A DNA stretch of 12,337 nucleotides from Smittium culicis. Lineage: Eukaryota; Kickxellomycota; Harpellomycetes; Harpellales; Legeriomycetaceae. Shown piece after piece: positions 10,362-12,337 of this stretch (within the stretch, counting starts at the first letter, position 1; every line of letters starts with the position of its first letter). The position numbers and the translations under genes were made by a program. The notes under the pieces were generated by a model, which was not told the origin of the DNA, did not search any database, and worked only from the letters and a program-made list of their open reading frames with translations. The stretch spans positions 1 to 12,337 of the forward strand of contig LSSN01002717.1 of NCBI GenBank assembly GCA_001970855.1, read 5' to 3'.

Positions 10362-10529
10362 ATGCGTTATTATATAATTTTGGCGGGTATTAAGTCTGGA
10401 TTGTTGACTAACGGGGTTTTCTTTGATTTGCAGTCACTTGACGATAAGAAAATGAAGAGAATTTATATTGTTATTCTAGTGGTGCGCGCAGGAAGGTATG
10501 ACTACAAAAGCACTGACGAACGGTCATAA
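10362..10529 (+). CDS. Small ORF of unknown function, possibly a pseudogene piece
   Basis: An ATG-to-TAA frame of 55 codons lies in a 40% G+C patch (10381-10620) and so differs from its surroundings. The product has a hydrophobic start (MRYYIILAGI), a charged middle (SLDDKKMKR), a second hydrophobic segment (IYIVILVVRAG) and a polar tail. An upstream in-frame TGA lies two codons before the ATG. The same frame continues beyond the TAA with one further stop (10611-10613) to about 10691, where MADFTYNHSTENS resembles the A-E-F-x-Y-N-x-S stretch near the end of Ty3/gypsy integrase cores. The usual preceding H-P-Q-T-D-G-Q-x-E-R motif is not seen. It may be a real small protein, part of a decayed retroelement, or chance. 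Confidence 0.25.
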   Translation: MRYYIILAGIKSGLLTNGVFFDLQSLDDKKMKRIYIVILVVRAGRYDYKSTDERS

Positions 10530-10877
10530 GATTCGCTACCTTATTTATTTGCGACAATTAGATTGTGGAGTGTGAACAGTTCCGTACCATTTAAGCCCTC
10601 AGATCACTTATGAAAAATGGCGGATTTTACTTACAATCATTCAACGGAAAACAGCAATAGCCACTTAAAAATTATCCAAGCTATGTTATGCCACTAAGTA
10701 GACAGCTGAGATTTTTCCGATAGTAATTAGCCATAAGTTCAGCACATGATAGCAAATGAAGGCTTTATTACAGGTGAAATATTACCGGCAAGCAGTTTAA
10801 GCTAATTAGCTGTCATAGATGAGTTGAGTATTTGCTGAGATTACTAAGTAGTCATCGTATTAGATAAAATTGACTAG
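10530..10877 (+). other. Continuation of the frame with many stops
   Basis: This stretch joins the small ORF at 10362 to the open run at 10878 in the same reading frame. It carries nine stops, eight of them after 10690. G+C remains higher than in the left part of the window. Short sub-segments (near 10549-10570 and 10715-10755) also show weak resemblance to the repeat copies at 9885 and 10092, which would argue against a coding origin. I see no definite feature. Confidence 0.25.
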
Positions 10878-11075
10878 TATTCTATTGTCTGTAAACAATA
10901 TAGACGGGGTCTATTCGTCAGAGTGAATTATCAAAAAAATGCAGACACACAATCTATAAATCATTGGCCCAAAAATTGTCAATACCAGGACCAAGATATT
11001 GATCATTGGATAAAAAATACTGGAATTTTGAGGCTCAAAATTGTATTAGATTGTCAAACTGCCGAATTTATATAA
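10878..11075 (+). other. Open stretch in the same frame, possible decayed coding sequence
   Basis: Sixty-five stop-free codons end at TAA 11073-11075, in the same frame as the ORF at 10362. There is no ATG in frame. The composition is mixed and not AT-driven, including YSIVCKQYRRGLFVRVNYQ and DHWIKNTGILRLKIVLDCQ. I do not recognise a family. Together with the upstream segments it may be a decayed gene spanning about 10362-11075, but the stop density over the whole span (10 in 237 codons) is only a little below chance. Confidence 0.22.
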
Positions 11076-11432
11076 AGAAATAAAGACATCTATTAATCTG
11101 TAGCTAAAGTAGTATACAAAACAAGTAATAACTAGACATGGCCAATATCTGCGCAAATTAAAATTAAACAGCGTCAGTGAGGCATTTGGATTAAATCAAA
11201 GAAAATTTTTTATAGATAAAGGTATACCAACACCCATCCTTTTTAGCGAGTTAGGTTTTGTAGTATCAGCCATCTATCTTAGATATAATCCCTTAATTAT
11301 AGTCTACACCTTAAGCTCATTAAAATACCATCAATTCTCTATTTCCCTATATCATACCAATAGCTACCCACCTCTATTTTTTGATCACCTTACTAGTTAA
11401 TCTGCAATATTCCAGCTCCCTTCTCTCCACTT
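11076..11432. other. Intergenic DNA turning CT-rich towards the gene
   Basis: There is no coding frame. From about 11220 the plus strand becomes pyrimidine-rich with C runs (for example CACCCATCC and CCCTTC blocks), unlike the rest of the window. This composition is common in fungal promoters and fits the gene starting at 11541. Confidence 0.5.
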
Positions 11433-11438
11433 TATATA
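11433..11438 (+). promoter_or_regulatory. Candidate TATA box
   Basis: TATATA lies about 103 bp upstream of ATG 11541, inside the CT-rich region. In such an AT-rich window a TATATA hexamer is common, so the position and pyrimidine-rich context are the main support. Confidence 0.35.
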
Positions 11439-11540
11439 CGCTGTTGCTTGATTCGCCTATCTGCAACTTTTAATCTTTTCATCCTTCCTAATAATTATAT
11501 TAAGGCTATACATCAACATAACAATAATTTTTAAATAACA

Positions 11541-12337
11541 ATGAGTCAAGTCTCTAAGAAATCCGCTAAAAACAAAAAGAACTCCAAAAAATCGATCCAT
11601 CAAAACGTTTCGAATGTCCAAATCGACTCTCTAAATGACCAAGATACTATTTTAGATAATATAGATTCATCTGCGATCGAGAAAACCGATTCTGCCCAGC
11701 AAAGCCCTCAATCCTTAAAGTTTACTCATAACTTGGATGATTCTACCAAAGATAATGAAGCTGTAGTTGATGATGGTATACTAAAATTAATTTCCCCTTT
11801 CTTTTAGCTGCTATTTATGTTATTTATACACACTTTACAATTCTCACTAAGTTCAACTTCTATTCATTTATGCTCATTTAACCCTATTTTATTATATTTT
11901 TTATTTCTAAAAAACTATGACCTATTCGATTCTTCCTACAATCCTGATAATGTAGCTCAACCAGAACATAACTCTGCATCAACTCAGCCTAACGATGAAA
12001 ATAATAACATCAATCTACAACAAGATTCTACATCTCACGTCGCTGAAGAACCAACTTCTGTTACCCATCAAGATTCTACACATAATCCTGACGATTCCTC
12101 TAACAACGATGAACAAATTCTACAAGCTAATCAAGAACATATTACTGCAGATTCTCAAACTGTAACAGTTACTGAAGAAAATATTCCAGTTGTTGAAGAA
12201 GCTGCTCCAGTCGTTGAAGAAGCTGCTCCAGTCGTTGAAGAAGCTGCTCCAGTCGTTGAAGAAGCTGCTCCAGTTGTTGAAGAAGCTGCTCCAGTCGTTG
12301 AAGAATCTGCTCCAGTCGCTGAAGAAGCTGTCCCAGC
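11541..12337 (+). CDS. Low-complexity acidic protein with PVVEEAA repeats, 5' part
   Basis: Function not recognised. ATG 11541 has A at -3 and follows a CT-rich leader. The first 78 codons give a lysine-rich start (KKSAKNKKNSKKS), then a polar acidic stretch rich in D, S, N and Q. The frame meets TAG at 11805-11807, then is open in the same frame to the window edge. The residues from about 11919 on are again polar (D, N, Q, E, S, T) and lead into seven full tandem heptapeptides, mostly PVVEEAA, from 12186. The likeliest structure is exon 1 11541-11775 and exon 2 from 11956, joined in phase 1 by removing 180 nt, which also removes the stop and a hydrophobic intron-like segment. The protein would be largely disordered, with no signal peptide or membrane segment after splicing. 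The 3' end lies outside the window. A pseudogene or a 264-nt short protein ending at the TAG are alternatives. Confidence 0.75.
11776..11955 (+). other. Probable intron of the PVVEEAA-repeat gene
   Basis: It starts GTATAC and ends TGTAG, and its length of 180 nt keeps the frame. CTGAT at 11944-11948 fits a CTRAY branch point but is only 8 nt from the AG. The segment contains the in-frame TAG and a pyrimidine-rich stretch that would encode an unlikely run of L, F, I and S. Alternatives: the best-looking 3' splice site is TTTCCCCTTTCTTTTAG ending at 11807, with a TACTAA at 11779-11784; pairing it with GTAGTT (11763) or GTTGAT (11766) gives frame-preserving introns of 45 or 42 nt, but keeps the hydrophobic segment in the protein. 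Confidence 0.45.
12186..12337 (+). repeat. 21-bp coding tandem repeat (PVVEEAA)n
   Basis: There are seven full 21-bp units starting at 12186 and every 21 bp after, plus the first codon of an eighth cut by the window edge. The first five encode PVVEEAA, the sixth PVVEESA and the seventh PVAEEAV. Nucleotide differences are few (GTT/GTC at the second codon), which shows recent expansion. The period is exactly seven codons, so unit gain or loss keeps the frame. Proline every seven residues argues against a continuous coiled coil. Confidence 0.97.

Noticed and set aside
11878..11884. TTAACCC on the plus strand as the missing opposite piggyBac end
   Set aside because: The bases after CCC (TATTTTATT) do not match the other three termini, and it lies inside the probable intron of a host gene.

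Overview
The window is eukaryotic, very AT-rich DNA (roughly a quarter G+C by eye). It has long homopolymer and trinucleotide tracts, few protein-coding signals, a broken piggyBac-type transposase, and one convincing host gene at the right edge that probably contains an intron. The pyrimidine-rich leader, TATA-like box and A at -3 of that gene suit an AT-rich fungus or similar small-genome eukaryote. No sequence here fixes the species, so that is inference.

Layout. 1-1934: AT-rich DNA without a recognisable gene. Two plus-strand stretches (130-398 and 758-946) read like decayed coding sequence, but they are near the length expected by chance. 1935-2947: a minus-strand piggyBac-family transposase remnant lying between two asparagine-type trinucleotide arrays, (ATT)n at 1935-2055 and (AAC)n grading into (AAT)n at 2801-2947. 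3779-3791: a minus-oriented TTAA-CCC sequence of the kind that ends piggyBac elements. 3792-9884: mostly empty AT-rich DNA, with an abrupt 41% G+C island at 6901-7107 and a few hairpins. 9885-10236: two diverged copies of a ~145-bp unit, about 206 bp apart, each ending in the same TTAA-CCC type of terminus. 10362-11075: a G+C-richer stretch with a small ORF and further open segments in the same frame, possibly a decayed gene. 11076-11540: CT-rich promoter region. 11541-12337: the 5' part of a low-complexity protein gene with a probable intron and a tandem seven-residue PVVEEAA repeat that runs off the window.

How it fits together. The left two thirds look like a transposon graveyard: a truncated transposase gene and three related TTAA termini, all in the same orientation, suggest one piggyBac-like family plus non-autonomous relatives. 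The gene at 11541 is the only one likely to be expressed as an intact host gene. No CRISPR array, rRNA, convincing tRNA or bacterial-type operon was seen. No clear novel system was found; the best leads are the TTAA-terminated repeat pair, the microsatellite-truncated transposase and the isolated G+C island.
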